Source: Nepenthes gracilis
Lineage: Eukaryota; Streptophyta; Magnoliopsida; Caryophyllales; Nepenthaceae
Length of the DNA stretch: 64,000 bases
Assembly: GCA_033239525.1 (NCBI GenBank)
Contig: BSYO01000009.1
Coordinates: 16,513,299-16,577,298 of the forward strand
Direction: 5' to 3'
Below, piece after piece: positions 34,376-44,707 of this stretch (positions within the stretch are counted from its first letter, which is position 1; every line of letters starts with the position of its first letter). The position numbers and the translations under genes are program-made. The notes below the pieces were generated by a model. That model did not search any database. It was not told where the DNA came from and saw only the letters and a program-made list of their open reading frames with translations.

Positions 34376-34830
34376 GTCAACGCTAGTTGACCGAAAATAT
34401 GAAACCAGAAGTAATGAAGGAACAATTATAACACAAAAACAGGATTGTTAAGTTGACCGAAATTATGTGATTTTTTACCGAAAAATATAATAAGAAAGTA
34501 ATCCGATCAACGACTGTTGACCTGAAAAACGTGAAGGAAAACACAAACCGGTCAACGCTCGTTGACCGGAAAAACATGAAGGAAAACACAACCGATCAAC
34601 GCTCGTTGACCGGAAAAACATGAAGGAAAACACAACCGATCAACGCCAGTTGACCGGAGAGGAAGGAAGGAGGTCGGAAGTGTTGAGACGATAAAAAGAA
34701 GGAATATTTAATCCGGTCAACGCCTGTTGACCGGAAAATGTGAGGGAAAAGTTGATCCAGTCAACGCTTGTTGACCGGAAACTTGAAAAAAAATTTGATG
34801 AGAAGATAGGTGTTGACCGGAAAACGTGAA
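34376..34830. repeat. Minisatellite with inverted TTGACC/GGTCAA pairs
   Basis: Seven or eight roughly 43-bp units, the best at 34501-34632. Each has CGGTCAACG, 2-4 bases, then TTGACCGG, followed by AAAAACATGAAGGAAAACACAA or a variant. Each unit could fold into a hairpin and holds two W-box cores (TTGACC) in opposite orientation. Confidence 0.85.
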
Positions 34831-35439
34831 GGGAAGCCAAGGGAAAGTGGACCGTCTGATTGATTAACATGATGACTGATTATAATTAGGGTCAGGAAGA
34901 CCATGTCTAAGTAAGTAACATACTATCAACTGCCCCACTGACCTTCTAGAAAGGCAAGAGGAGCAAGCAAAGAAGTACAAGCAGTTGACCTACCCTACCT
35001 ACTACCACCAATCCCAACGTCTATAAGTAATGGCCCCGGGAATTAGGATAGGCAATCGACCGGGTAAGGTGCTAAGAACTTCGAGCCAGAACCAAGTAAG
35101 GGGTTCATAGATTCAATCCAAGCAAGTGTACTTCGGTTTTCAAGCTTAAATTGTAATAACGTTTTGATGCATGTGTACTTCGGACGTTACTATTTCTTTT
35201 TTTAAGAATATTGCAAGTATACTCACCCTTTTTAAGATCATGCTTTTAATGCAAGTATAACTAAGGATGCTCAATTATTTCATGATGTCCGCAGGCATGA
35301 AGTTTGATTATTGCATGAATTAGATGATGACCAGTTATTTGTTTATAAAAAAGTACCGGTTATTTCATGATGTTTAGAAGTTTTACTTAAATACATGAAG
35401 TCTGGCCATGTTTTAAAATGTTCAGTTATTGCATGTGTA

Positions 35440-36000
35440 AAATGACCTCCGACTTTTGATAAAATGATCTCCGACTTTTGTTAAAGGACGTCCGGCACTT
35501 GTATTGTAATTCGAAACCGGCATTTGCTCTTTGATTTCGAAACCGGCCTTGATTAGTAAAATATTTTGAAACCGGTCTTATTGAATAATTGAAATCGGCC
35601 TTAATCGAAACCGGCATTGTATTGAAGTTTTGAAACCAGTATTGCCTTGTGATTTTGAAACCGACCTTGTAATATAATTTTGAAACTGGCATCTGCTCTG
35701 TGATTTTCAAATCGGCCTTGTAGTGAATTTCGAAACTGACCTTGTATCTTATTTTGAAATCGGCATTTGTACTGTAATTTCAAAACCGGCCTTGTATCGT
35801 GATTTTAAAACCGGCATTTGCACTGTAATTTTTGAAACCGGCCTTATATTATGATTTGAAACCGGCATCTATACTGAAACTTTGAAACCGGCTTGTAACG
35901 AAGCGACCTCTGGCTTTATAATAAAAGACTTTTGGCTTTTGATAAATGACCTCCACCCTTATGATAAGAGACCTCTGTATTATGATGAAAACGACCCCCG
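35440..36000. repeat. GAAACCGGC tandem array in LTR-J
   Basis: About 15 degenerate units alternate GAAACCGGCATTTG and GAAACCGGCCTTGTA with 15-20-bp spacers (35505-35900), bordered by GACCTCCGACTTTTGAT-type repeats on both sides (35440-35500 and 35905-36000). Confidence 0.8.
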
Positions 36001-36089
36001 GTTTTAAGACATTGAAAGAAAGACCTTATGGTGTCTGGTTAATTGCATATTTGGCTTTGATTTTCGAAAAAGCATAATTTGCAGAACTA

Positions 36090-36345
36090 AGTATTTCATG
36101 ACCGAGTAGCTGCAAGCCTTAAATGTAGCCATTATTGAGATACGATGGCCGAGTAAATGCAAGCCTTAAATATAGCCGATGGTCAAATAACTGCAAACCT
36201 TAAATGTAGCCGTTTGATTTGATCATGATTACGGACCTTAAATGTAGCGTTATATGATTCAGATGGCCGAGTAGCTGCAGGCCTTAAATGTAGCCGTATG
36301 ATGGTCGAGTAGTTGCAGACTTTAATGGTAGCCGATTTTTTACGA
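36090..36345. repeat. Repeat array with GCAAGCCTTAAATGTAGCCG
   Basis: Six degenerate copies of GGCCGAGTAGCTGCAAGCC followed by TTAAATGTAGCC, period about 40-60 bp. Confidence 0.8.
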
Positions 36346-37011
36346 AAATAAATTTAGAAACAAAAGCATGTTTTTGGAAATCTAATTTCTTAATTTCGGA
36401 ATCTGTTTTGTATTGACTCCGGCCATATTTTATGAAACTGCATGCATATACGCATCTATTGTATTCTGTTCATGACTATGCTTGATTTATTCATGAGTAC
36501 CTTACTGGGCTCTCTAGTTCACCCCTTCTATTTTTTAAATGACGGTGATGATGAGTTTATGCCAGACGAAAAAGAATGAGGTCCGATGGACTAGATAGGC
36601 AGGATAGCTAGCCAAAATTTAAGCAACAAAGGAGCAAAATTGATGTTTTCATTGTTGATGTTTTGGAAAAGATTTGTAAAGTACTTCCGTTGCTAAAAGT
36701 TAATGAAAATTAGTATGCTTCCGTACGCTGTTATGGTTTGAGTAAGTTGTGAATTCCTAATTGCATCTCAGTTTATTTTTGGGACCTCCATGTTCGACCG
36801 ACCTCGACTTGGCCGGTCAAGAGAGAGAGAAACCACGACCCCTGGCCGCCAACTCACGAAATTGGACCTTACGCGATCTTGTGCACACGATGTAAAATAT
36901 ATATATAAGAAAAGAAAAATTTTAAGTCCACCTTTTTAACCAGAGTTTATGATCGGTTTGGATCGACGGGCGGCCACATGCGGTGGAATGTAGCCGGTCC
37001 GTCACATCTCG

Positions 37012-38320
37012 TGAAATCAAAAACTATATTGTTTACATTGATGGTTCTTTTCAATTAAAGAGAAAATTGGAATAGAGGTATGCTTAAGATAATAACCCAC
37101 ATTTAAATAAAGTAAAACAAATTATACATGATTTTAAACATTGTAAAGATACTAAAGAGGCTTTTTGACGAACTCCAAAATTGTGAGTTTATTCACGCTT
37201 TGTTTTTGTTGAGAGATATGAAGATTATGCATTCAAATCAATAAAGAGAATGGGTTATGAAGTTTCCCATGGGCCTTAATTTTGACTTTACAAATATTAA
37301 AACTCAAATCTTACTCATCAAACCCTTTTTGAATATAAATGAGAATTATGCTTTGATACAAGGGTAAGAAAAAATAAAGCAAAATATCTTCAAATGATTT
37401 AGCTGAGGAAATGGCTCCAACAAGTCATATTATATTTATTGTAAGATAAGTGCTCATTCTCTTGATAATTGCTTTAAAGTTAACACTATAAAATACCATG
37501 GTATATTATTTGTACACACTATAAAATACCATGGTATATTATTAAGAAATGTCACGGGTTTCATGATTTTCCTCGAAGATATAAATCATTCTACAAGAAT
37601 AAGTAATCCAACACTGCCAATACTATTAATGGGCAAATTTATAAAGTCAATGATTACACAAAATCAATGCAAAGTATTTTTTTTTTAGAACATTTACAAT
37701 AGATTGTTTTTTTACTCCAAAATCAAAAATTGATCTCCTTAAATAACTCTATTGAAATCAAGCATAGTGCTAATAGTCTCATGAGTATAACTTATTATTT
37801 CAATCCTATCAATACTTATCATAATAATATGGATATTTTATGAATTATAGATAGTAAAACTGTCCACCATATGATATATTTAACATCTTTATTCAAGTCT
37901 AAACTCATAAAAATCATATGTCAAGTCAACTTTCTGATGGAAGTCTAGCAAAGTTAACCATAAAGAAGCTATTGTAACAAAATCTTATTAAAAGATATCC
38001 TTTGTATACCCTATTGTACTTTTAATTTGATTTCTCTTCAAAAGCTATGTACTAAATTGGATTGTTATTTTGTGTTCATGTCAAATAAATATCTTATATA
38101 AGACCTTTCTACATGAAATATGATTAAAAAATGTGATATTTAGAATAATTTATATCTCTTAAAAGACAAATTTTATATTTATAATTTTTCTAAATTTTGA
38201 TTCTAGATCTTCTAATTCCTCTATGTCTTATTGTTGGCCTCAAACATAAAATTGTTCAATGTACATGAATAAGAATGTTGACAAACAACATTTTTGGCAT
38301 TATAGACTAAGACATTCTTA
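37012..38320 (+). pseudogene. Copia-I gag C-terminus, protease scrap, GAG-pre-integrase start
   Basis: After LTR-J the gag continues (EIKNYIVYIDGS, then ERYEDYAFKSIKRMG, MGLNFDFTNIKTQILLIKPF in pieces). A knuckle-like CKISAHSLDNCFKVN follows near 37450. The protease DSG region appears as IIDSKTVHHMIYLTSLF at about 37845-37900, with the catalytic G lost. 38262-38320 gives NKNVDKQHFWHYRLRHS, the start of GAG-pre-integrase, cut by Copia-K. A direct 27-bp duplication lies at 37484-37543. Confidence 0.75.
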
Positions 38321-38799
38321 TGGGCTTCAGCATCCAGCCCAATTAATTGAGTCCGACCCGTTAGCAAAGCTGAGCCGTGAAGTCGGCTTTATCAAACCGG
38401 TTTCGAGCCGAATCCAAGCCGCAGAAGGGTTTCGTTCATTTCATCTTTCTCGACTGATTCATCACCATTTGTCATTTTACACAATTAATTACTGAAGTAT
38501 TAGTGGTCCATTTAGTGATAATAACTCTCACATTAAGTCAATTATCAATTCTTGGCCGGTTTGAGTACGAAACGCTCGTTTGAGGTCAATAATGGTTTCG
38601 CCTATAAATTGAGTCTTCTGGCTTTGTCCCTGACACCCAACCCAAGCATTACACCATCTAAAGGAGTGAATGAGTATCCAGAAGCTCGAAACCGATCCGA
38701 ATCTCGCGTTCTAAAACAAAGCACGCAAATGGCGAAAGATATAAAAATCAATTCTATATTTTGCTTTAGTGATTGTTTTAGCCACATTAATGTCTAACA
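38321..38799 (+). repeat. 5' LTR of Copia-K
   Basis: 479 bp from TGGGCTTCAGCATCCAGCCC to TTAATGTCTAACA. The PBS follows directly. Confidence 0.85.
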
Positions 38800-38801
38800 T
38801 T

Positions 38802-38812
38802 TGGTATCAGAG
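38802..38812 (+). other. Primer-binding site of Copia-K
   Basis: TGGTATCAGAG, the intact initiator tRNA-Met PBS used by most plant copia elements, lies two bases after the LTR. Confidence 0.85.
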
Positions 38813-40109
38813 AAAGGCTTCAACTCTACCTTTACAATTCTGTATTTTTTTGATTTTTTTTGAAATTGAAAAAACCTAAAGTCCTCGTTTTTTTAAAGAT
38901 TCGGTTCAAATGAGCACTTGAAAATCGATGAAAATTTAATTTCCAAATTTTTTATATATTTTTTATCATTTATGGTGTTCGTATGGTACTGTTTAAATCG
39001 GGTTTGTTATTCGGGTCGAGTACATCGTTGTCGGGTTCGGGCGAAACCGACGAAGGAAGACGACGACTTGAACGGCGTCGTTTTCTGTTTCGACAGTAAT
39101 AAACGTTGTCGTTTTGGCTTCAGTTTTGGGTTTCGTGAATGATGTCGTTTCGTAGAAACGTATTCGGTTATAAAACGACGTCGTTCTGCTACAATGTTTT
39201 TAATTAAAAAAAATTATCGATTTTGTTGGGCCGATTTTGTTCGCGGCCCAACTAATTCGAGCGCGGCCCAAAACGGTTCTGGCCTGTTACTGTAGCAGTA
39301 TGGAAAATAAAATTCGGACGCTTCTGGTGGGAATCGAACTCGGGACGCGTTGTGGGAAGAGGAGTGGCTTCTGCCGCCGCTCTGCGTTCTTTTTCATGCT
39401 TAAATGTATTTTATACTTTTACTTTGTTTTTATATATATTATACATATACGTATATAATTATATATATTTATTTATTTATTTATATTATTATATATAAAG
39501 AATAAAATATAATATCCAGAATATAATTGTATATATGTATAAATAATATCTTGTAATTAAAATAATTTAATTAATTGGGGATAAGCCACAACACCCTTAA
39601 TTAATAAAATTATTTTTTTATTATCACGTGTGGTATAAAGACATAAATTGTGAATAGTTATTTTGATATAATAAAATTTATCCCACAAAAAATTTTATTA
39701 TGTTAAATTAATTAATTATGATGAAATATCAAATTATTTTTCTTAATTTACCCACAAGGATTAAGAATAGAATATAATTTGATAATTTTATCATAAAATT
39801 GAACATGAATTTACTGAAATTAAAATTTAGCCCACAGGTAATTTTTTTGTCTATTGATTCATGATGCATGTTTTACATTGGTAAATATAATTCTATAATT
39901 TGTTAGTCTCATTTGTTGGATGTTAAGTATGTATTTATTTTTATACAGCTATTTAATTTGTAAATCTTTTCGATATTAGATGTGAAATTTTTTTAAATTC
40001 CACAACTATAAAGTGTGGAATGAAAGAATTATTGATGTCACTTAGGTGGGTGGATATCGATTATCTTTATCCAGAAAAGACGAACCACCCGGCTTCTTAC
40101 CCTCCCAAA
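38813..40109 (+). other. Long leader of Copia-K
   Basis: About 1.3 kb without a domain. It contains repeated ACGACGTCGTT-like motifs (39060-39195), GGGAATCGAACTCGGGACG at 39328-39346 (complement of a tRNA T-arm-like sequence), and a TATATA/TTTA low-complexity tract at 39425-39560. Small open frames at 38918-39142 and 39237-39458 lack any recognisable domain. Confidence 0.5.
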
Positions 40110-40810
40110 GACTCTGGACGAGGTAACTCTTTATGAATCTTTGGGAGCGATCTAATCGCCTCAATTTAATGTTCATAAAGACTAAAATTTCTACTGGTAT
40201 TCGTGATTCTGTCGACCAGCATAATAAAGTGCAAGATTTACTGAAGGCAGTCGATGAGCAATTTGTGACTTAAGATAAAACACTTGCAAGCACCTAATAA
40301 TGAAGTTTTTATCTATTAGGCTTACCAGTGTTAAGGGTGTGCATGCGCACATAAAGAGGTGAAAATGTCTGAACCTTTCATTGTATACTACATTTTGAAT
40401 TCGCTTCCACCGTAATATGGGCCTTTTAAAATCTCTTATAATACACATAATAATAAATGGTCAATAAATAAACTCATGACCATATGTGTTCAAGAGGAAG
40501 GCTCATGATGGAGCAAAGTGAGCGCGTCTACATGACCAAGGATAGAAGGTTCAAGACGCAGGCCAAAACAAAGGAAAAAAGTAAAGTACCTCCCCAATCT
40601 GATATCAAGAAGAAGTCCAAGTGCTTCTTCTATAAAAAGAAGGAACACGAAAAGAATGACTGTTTCAAGTATCAGAATTATCTTGAAAAGAAAGGTAATC
40701 CATTCTCTTTTGTATGTTATGAATCTAATATGGTTAATGTTACACATAACACATGGTGGATTGACTCTGGTTCTATAATCCATATTTCAAATTCATTACA
40801 GGACTTGTAA
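40110..40810 (+). pseudogene. Copia-K gag and protease start
   Basis: The gag reads SNRLNLMFIKTKISTGIRDS, later SEPFIVYYILNSLPPQYGPF (one stop within), then the frame 40484-40810 with basic KDRRFKTQAKTKEKSKVPPQ. The zinc knuckle is CFFYKKKEHEKNDC: the second Cys of CxxC has become Tyr. It runs on to the protease site WWIDSGSIIHIS at about 40754-40790, where the D-S-G triad is present, then a stop at 40808. Confidence 0.85.
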
Positions 40811-40825
40811 AATCTAAGGAAACCA

Positions 40826-43800
40826 GTGGGCAGTGAACAATGCATCTTCTCCAGAAATAAGATGCGTTCACATGTGAAGGCCATTGGCACATGCAGTTTA
40901 ATTTTGAGTAGTGGTTTTATTTTGACACTTGAAAAGACCTTTTATATTTCAAATTTCTCTAAAAATTTAATTTCTGTTTCAAGATTTGTACCCTATGGAT
41001 ATTTCATAACATTTTCAGACTCATTCTTTAAGTTTTTATTATAAGTCTGATATTATTGAAAATAGTACACTGTCTGATGGTCTTTATTATTTAAATTTAT
41101 AAAATAATACCTCTTTCAATATTGTACATACTAATACTGGAATTAAAATATGTGTTATGAATAAATGTTCATCTATGTTGTAGCATATGAAATTAGGTCA
41201 TATCTCCATTGATAGAATCAAAAGATTGGTAAAAGATAAAGTACTTAGTACTCCAAATTTTACTTACTTTGAGACTTGTGTGGACTGTATTAAAGAAAAA
41301 CAGACCAACAAGACTAAGAAAAATGCCAAGAGGAGTTCAGATATCTTAGAGATCATACATACTGATATTTATAGTCCTGATGTAGAATCACATGGTCCAA
41401 AATATTTTATCACTTTTATTGATGATTTCTCACGATATATATATCTCTACTTGCTTTATAATAAATATGAAACCTTAGGTGCTTTTAAATTGTTTAAAGT
41501 AGAAGTAAAAAAATAATCTTAAAAAAATACCAAAATTGTGAGATCAGATAGAGGTTGAGAGTATTATGATAGATATACTGAAGATGGACAAATGCCTGGT
41601 CTATTTGCAAGGTTTTTTCAAGAACATGGGATTATTGTCCAATACACTATGTATGATTTTTCGGACCAAAATGGTATAACAGAAAAAAAAATCGAACATT
41701 ATTGGACATGGTGAGGAGTATACTTAGTAACTCCGAACTTCTAAAATCTTTGTGAAGTAAAGCTCATAAAACGATGGTGTATATATTAAACCGGGTCCCA
41801 ACAAAAGTTATTCCAAAAACTCCTTTTGAATTATGGAAAGGTTGAAAATCGAGTTTACAACATGTACGCGTATGGGGATGCCCATCGAAAATAAGAGTTT
41901 TTAGCCACAAGAGAAGAAGTTGGATCCAAGGACTATTAGTGGGCATTTTATTAGATATGCTGAACAGTCCAAGGGATATAAATTTTACTGTCTATCTCAC
42001 ATCACTAGGATTGTGGAATCAAAAAATGTAAAATTGCTTGAAAATGACTTAATGAGTGGGAGAAAATGATCAAAAATTGATCATTTGGTTTCTCAACCAT
42101 CCACTTTATATGATAGGTTGATTGATGAACACAATACCCCTCAAGATCAATCTGGTGTTGAACAACCAATCAATGTCATTCCACAAAATGCTAATTATAT
42201 TCCAGTTGACCATAAAATTTATGATTTGTATAAAATAGTTATGCAACATACTCCTATTGAGTATGATGATACAATATTAAGAAGGTCTTTTAGAATAAAA
42301 AAGTCAACAATCCCTGATGATTATATTGTATATCTGGAAGAGTCTGACTACAATGTGGGAGCTGAAAATGATCCTGAAACGTTTTTACATGCTAGGAGTT
42401 GTAATGAATCACAATTATGGTACAATGCCATGAAAGAAGAGATGAGTTCCATGAGTAGCAATGGAGTCTAGGATCTTGTTGAATTGCCTAAATGGGTGAA
42501 AGTCATAGGATGTAAATGGGTTTTTAAAACAAAGAAAGACTCATTGGAAAATATCAAAAGATATAAGGTAAGACTCGTTACTAAAGGATATACTCAAAAG
42601 GAAGAAATTGATTACAATCAGACTTTTTCTCATGTATCTAAAAAGGACTCTCTTCGCATAATTTTGATATTGATTGCTCATTTTGATATGAAATTATAAC
42701 AAATGGATGTGAAAACAGCATTTTTAAATGGTGATCTAGAGGAAGAGGTTTATATAAAACAACCAGAAGGATTCTCCTCTAATGATGATGAGCAATTGGT
42801 ATGCAAATTAAAGAAGTCCATATATGGATTGAAACAAGTATCCCGTCAATGATATTTAAAATTTGATGAAATTATCTCTTCATTCAGTTTTGAAGAGAAT
42901 ACTTTGGATCAATGTATATACTAGAAGGTCAATGAGAGTAAAACTTATTTTCTTGTCTTATATTTGGATGATATCTTACTTACATCCAATGATAAATGGT
43001 TGTTGTATGAGTGAAATAATTTCTCTGAAAAATTTAAAATGAAGGATATGGGTGATGCATCTTATGTCATTGGTATAAATATACATCGAGACAGACCGCG
43101 TTATGTTCTGGGTTTGTTTCAAGAGACCTATATCAATAAAATTTTACAGAGATTTTGGATTAAAGATTGTTCACCAAGTGTAACACCCATTGTGAAGGGT
43201 GATAGGCTCAATTTGAGCCAATGGCCGAAAAATAATTTGAAACGGGAACAGATCAAGAACATTTCGTATGCTTCCGTTGTTGGAAGTTTGATGTATACTC
43301 AGGTATGTACAAGACCTGACGTAGCATTTACAGTTGGAATGTTGGGAAGATTTTAGAGTAATTCAGGAACCGAACACTAGAAAACTGCCAAGAAAGTCAT
43401 GAGGTATCTTCAAGGTATCAAAGACTACATGCTTACATATAGACGAACCGGTAATCTAGAAATTTTGGCGTACTCCGATTCAGACTTTGTTGGATGCGTT
43501 GATTCACGTAAATCAATATCCAGTTACATATTTTTGTTTGCCGGTGGAGTTGTATCCTGGTGGAGTGCAAAACAAACTTTGATTGCTACTCCACTATGGA
43601 GGTCGAGTTCGTTGCTTATTTTGAGGCTATAAAGTATGGTGTATGGATGAGAAATTTCATGTCTAGACTTACAGTGGTTGATTCCATTTCAAGGCCATTA
43701 AAGATAGTTTACGATAATTCAGCTGCTGTTTTTCTAACTAAAAATAACAAAAGTAGTAGTCGAAGTAAACACATCGACATTCAATTTTTAGTCATAAAGG

Positions 43801-43937
43801 AGAGTATTAAAGGAAAGAAAATTGCTATTGAGTATATCAGTACTGAATTGATGATCGCTGATAATTTGATAAAAGGCATGCCACCATTAAGGTTCAAGGA
43901 TCTTGTAATTGAAATGGGATTGAGTTCCATTTTGTAA
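40826..43937 (+). pseudogene. Copia-K pol: protease end, integrase, RT, RNase H
   Basis: Protease end is at 40826-41044. GAG-pre-integrase and integrase start at 41187: MKLGHISIDRIKRLV, CVDCIKEKQTNK, IHTDIYSPDVES, TFIDDFSRYIYLYLL. The second half of integrase has stops (RSDRG near 41540). The variable linker is 42085-42400. RT runs about 42415-43300: [48 protein letters not shown], and catalytic LYLDDIL (about 42960). RNase H shows YSDSDFVGCVDSRKSIS; after a frameshift near 43600, TMEVEF, YDNSAAVFLTKNN and RSKHIDIQF, ending at 43937. Stops include those near 41515, 42470, 42698, 42850, 42923, 43012, 43354 and 43379. Confidence 0.9.
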
Positions 43938-44237
43938 TTTTCATTGTATGGACAATAATGTTGTAAATTTCTATTTTATTATTGTGATCTTTCTCAAAAT
44001 TGTGTACACATTGATTGATTTGAAAATATCATTAAGTTGGATAAAGAATAAATATAAGGTTTATTCATAAAGTAAAGTTACCGGATGACTTGAGAAATAT
44101 AATATATTATAATATATGGAAGATATTACTCATTATTAGATGACTTATCGCTATAATTCGTATATTTATTTCTTAAGTTTTAGAATTGATGAGTTTGGTT
44201 ATCACATCAAGTTAAACATGAACCAAGTAGGAGAATA

Positions 44238-44707
44238 TGGGTTTCAGCATCCGGCCCAATTAACTGAGTCCGGCCCGTTAGCCAAGCCGAGCCGTGAAGT
44301 CATCTTTATCAAGCCGGTTTCGAGCCGAATCCAAGCCGCAGAAGGGTTTTGTTCGTTTCATCTTCCTTGACTGATTAATCACCATTTGCCGTTTTACTCA
44401 ATTAATTACTGAAGTATTAGTGGTCCATTTAGTGATGATAACTCTCCCATTAAATCAATTATCAATTCTTGGCCGGTTTGAGTACAAAACGCTCGTTTGA
44501 GGTGAATGATGGTTTTGCCTATAAATTGAGCCTCAAGCTTTATCCCTGACACGCAACTCAAGTATTACACCATCTAAATGAGTGAATGAGTGTCCAGAAG
44601 CTCAAAATCGGTCCGAATATCACGTTCTAAAATAGAGCACGCAAATGGCGAGAGGTATAAAAATCAATTCTATATTCCGCTTTAATTGTTATTTTAGCCA
44701 CATTAAT
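44238..44707 (+). repeat. 3' LTR of Copia-K
   Basis: Matches 38321-38790 from TGGGTTTCAGCATCCGGCCC on. It is preceded by a purine tract AAGTAGGAGAATA. Its last 8-9 bases relative to the 5' LTR are gone. Confidence 0.82.

Larger units (their letters stand above)
34296..37006 (+). mobile_element. LTR-J: solo gypsy LTR with three internal repeat arrays
   Basis: 2711 bp with inverted ends TGTAACGGCCC and GGTCCGTCACA and direct flanks TCTCC (34291-34295) and TCTCG (37007-37011). Excising it restores Copia-I gag (NMMSREIKNYIVYIDGS). It has no coding domains. It holds arrays at 34376-34830, 35440-36000 and 36090-36345 (listed separately). The plus orientation shown is by the TGTAACG start and is not certain. 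Confidence 0.82.
38321..44707 (+). mobile_element. Copia-K: nearly full-length Ty1-copia element
   Basis: LTRs at 38321-38799 and 44238-44707 flank a 5.4-kb interior with PBS, long leader, gag, protease, integrase, RT and RNase H in copia order on the plus strand. It sits within the GAG-pre-integrase of Copia-I, whose coding resumes at 44708. The last bases of the 3' LTR (GTCTAACA in the 5' copy) are missing and no clear target duplication is left. At least eight in-frame stops and one frameshift inactivate pol. Confidence 0.88.

Noticed and set aside
34376..36345. CRISPR-like regular repeats
   Set aside because: Repeats are degenerate, contiguous or irregular, inside a plant LTR, with no unique spacers of fixed length and no cas genes.
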